NCBI RefSeq assembly: GCF_044068515.1
Contig: NZ_JBIPKI010000007.1
Coordinates: forward strand, 8,962 to 72,961
DNA from: Desulfurivibrio sp044068515
GTDB lineage: Bacteria; Desulfobacterota; Desulfobulbia; Desulfobulbales; Desulfurivibrionaceae
Reading direction: 5' to 3'
Length of the DNA stretch: 64,000 nt
A program made the position numbers and the translations under genes. Numbering within the stretch: position 1 is the first letter of the stretch; the number at the start of each line of letters is the position of its first letter. Shown here in pieces: positions 62,890 through 64,000 of this stretch. The notes below the pieces were generated by a model that made no database searches, was not told the DNA's origin, and was given only the letters and a program-made list of their open reading frames with translations.

Positions 62890-63231
62890 TTAGCTGATCT
62901 CAATCACCGAATTATCTTCGCCGTAAGCATTGGCGCAACGATGTTCGTTGGCGGGATCGGTCCACCAGGAGCCGTCCACCACGAAGCGATATTCATAACG
63001 CCCCGGCTTGAGCTTGAGGCTTTTCTTGTGCAGGCCGTTTTTGAACTTCCGCATTTTGTGCTGATTGCTTTCCCAGTTGTTGAAGTCGCCCGCCAGAAAA
63101 ACTTCGGTTGCTTCGGGTGCCATCAGGCAGAACTCGTAAGAAGCCGCGGCTGATTTGGCGCTTTTGGGGCTGGGCTTGCTCTTGCTGCTTTTGTCTGCCG
63201 GTTTCTTGGTGGCTGAAACTTTGGTTGCCAT
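62890..63231 (-). CDS. small CBM48/AMPK-type glycogen-binding domain protein
   Basis: This protein of about 113 residues has a basic, Lys/Ser/Pro-rich N-terminal tail of 30 residues (KKPADKSSKSKPSPKSAK) and then an early-set carbohydrate-binding domain: EVFLAGDFNNWESNQHKM, LKPGRYEYRFVVDGSWWTDP and NEHRCANAYGEDNSVIEI, the pattern of CBM48 in branching enzymes and AMPK beta. There is no catalytic domain, so it is a free-standing binding module. A ribosome site GAGAGGGGTAAAC supports ATG 63231. Its partner is unknown; glycogen is an inferred ligand. Confidence 0.85.
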   Translation of the reverse strand: MATKVSATKKPADKSSKSKPSPKSAKSAAASYEFCLMAPEATEVFLAGDFNNWESNQHKMRKFKNGLHKKSLKLKPGRYEYRFVVDGSWWTDPANEHRCANAYGEDNSVIEIS

Positions 63232-63333
63232 GTTTACCCCTCTCTGGCCAATGTTACACAACAGATGAATCCTTTTATATTTTGCTCCCGCTTATTCTGC
63301 TGAAAAATCAATTGCTGTGTCAATAAAAAAAAA

Positions 63334-63774
63334 TCAAGCAAAGGTCAGCCGGTTGAAGCCGCCTTCCGGATACCAGGGCCGGGTGGCTTTGATGCCGTCT
63401 ATTTCGATAATGCAGACCTCCAGAACCAGGTAGGTGGTGGTGCCTTTGCGGATGCAGGCGGTCATGGTTTCGCCGTGATGGCCCAAGGCGGCGTGGAGGT
63501 GGACTTTGGGCTCGTCTTTTTCGTCCCGGAAGATGCTGCCGCCACCCAGGGTTTCCCGGACGTTGCCAAGATTGGCCCAGACCGGCTCCGGCGGCATCAC
63601 CGGCTCTCGCGGTCCGGTGACCACCTCAGCGCTTCGCAAGCCGCCGATGACCCAGAACCAGGCGGCGCGGATATTCTCCTGCCGGATTATTTCGTTCAAG
63701 CCTGCGAGGAAATCGTCGCCCTCGTCAAAACGAATACTGAAGATCCGGCCGGCGCTGCCGCTGCGATAATCCAT
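63334..63774 (-). CDS. PPC/DUF296-domain protein
   Basis: This 146-residue protein is a stand-alone PPC (DUF296) domain. It shows RIFSIRFDEGDDFLAGLNEI, WVIGGLRSAEV, and the metal-like motif KVHLHAALGHHGE with the conserved His pair, then ATRPWYPEGGFNRL at the end. In plants this domain is joined to AT-hook DNA-binding motifs; bacterial stand-alone copies form trimers of unknown function. The flanking spacer to the window end (63775-64000) shows no gene I can support. Confidence 0.88.
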   Translation of the reverse strand: MDYRSGSAGRIFSIRFDEGDDFLAGLNEIIRQENIRAAWFWVIGGLRSAEVVTGPREPVMPPEPVWANLGNVRETLGGGSIFRDEKDEPKVHLHAALGHHGETMTACIRKGTTTYLVLEVCIIEIDGIKATRPWYPEGGFNRLTFA

Positions 63775-64000
63775 GGTATTTCCCTCCCTGCTGGTTTGTT
63801 GCCTGTTTATGGGCCGCAGGGCAAGAACCCCTGCGGGGAAAGCGGTTCCGGGTTTGTCGGAGCGCTTGTTTTTTCGCTTTTTGTAACGGGCTCCGAACCG
63901 CGAAGGATTGGCTTCTGTTCCAGCTCAGTACTCTCGAATTATACTCCCTGTAACCAGGTTGTTCAGTTTTTTTTGGCGGCCGCTTTGCATACACCTTAAT

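Noticed and set aside
60954..62903. 649-codon open frame on the minus strand
   Set aside because: Antisense to pycB, running through the bidirectional terminator at 62772-62811.
63725..63994. 89-codon minus-strand frame at the window end
   Set aside because: It overlaps the start of the PPC-domain gene in another frame and shows no motif or ribosome site.

Overview
The window is dense, GC-rich bacterial chromosome with no rRNA operon, insertion sequence, prophage or CRISPR array. It suggests an anaerobic Gram-negative bacterium of the Desulfobacterota (old Deltaproteobacteria, Desulfobulbales-like). The clues are the futalosine menaquinone route, the run coaE-rho-rpmE-prfA-prmC-murA, a CarD regulator, a two-subunit pyruvate carboxylase, a PEP synthase, a DUF4212/sodium symporter pair, and Tol envelope genes. 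This placement is an inference from gene content; no phylogeny was run.

Layout. 1-6.2 kb: menaquinone operon (mqnE 3' end, mqnC, an amidohydrolase likely to be aminodeoxyfutalosine deaminase, mqnA, ubiE, ubiX, mqnP). 6.3-10.2 kb: a MEMO1-family gene, a stand-alone Lrp/AsnC effector domain, cysS and an unknown gene. 10.3-24.6 kb: housekeeping genes on the plus strand (serA, DUF1844, ispE, tRNA-Gln, prs, rplY, pth, carD, rluD-type, coaE, rho, rpmE, prfA, prmC, murA). 24.6-27.6 kb: a ZraS-type sensor kinase divergent from a Met-rich ZraP-type periplasmic protein, with a sigma-54-like promoter and repeated TTTACCC half-sites between them. 27.9-33.9 kb: DUF3108, an iron-type alcohol dehydrogenase, rsmA, DUF2062, tsaD and pheA. 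34.1-38.2 kb: a CBS-ACT protein with larE, an HU gene, tRNA-Pro, an FKBP lipoprotein and zupT. 38.4-43.7 kb: a TPR protein, a phosphohexomutase and ppsA. 43.9-48.7 kb: tolQ-tolR-tolA-tolB-cpoB, with no pal between tolB and cpoB. 48.9-52.0 kb: a PilR/PilS-type pair. 52.3-57.9 kb: sodium symporter, DUF4212, DEDDh exonuclease, cNMP-CBS-DUF294 protein and a small membrane protein. 58.0-63.8 kb: tRNA-Cys, rnc, pycA, pycB, a small CBM48 protein and a PPC/DUF296 protein.

How the genes work together. The first operon covers most of menaquinone synthesis, but mqnD and a UbiD-type decarboxylase are not in view. PEP synthase, pyruvate carboxylase and the phosphohexomutase point to gluconeogenic growth from C2/C3 compounds, which fits an acetate-type symporter. 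The symporter cluster carries a putative nucleotide- and CBS-sensing protein and is the best candidate for an incompletely described regulated-transport system. The zraS/zraP-like pair looks like a metal-responsive envelope stress module whose response regulator is not adjacent. Good sigma-70-like promoters precede rho, carD, rpmE, ppsA and serA; the rho promoter has a perfect 22-bp palindrome at its expected start point.
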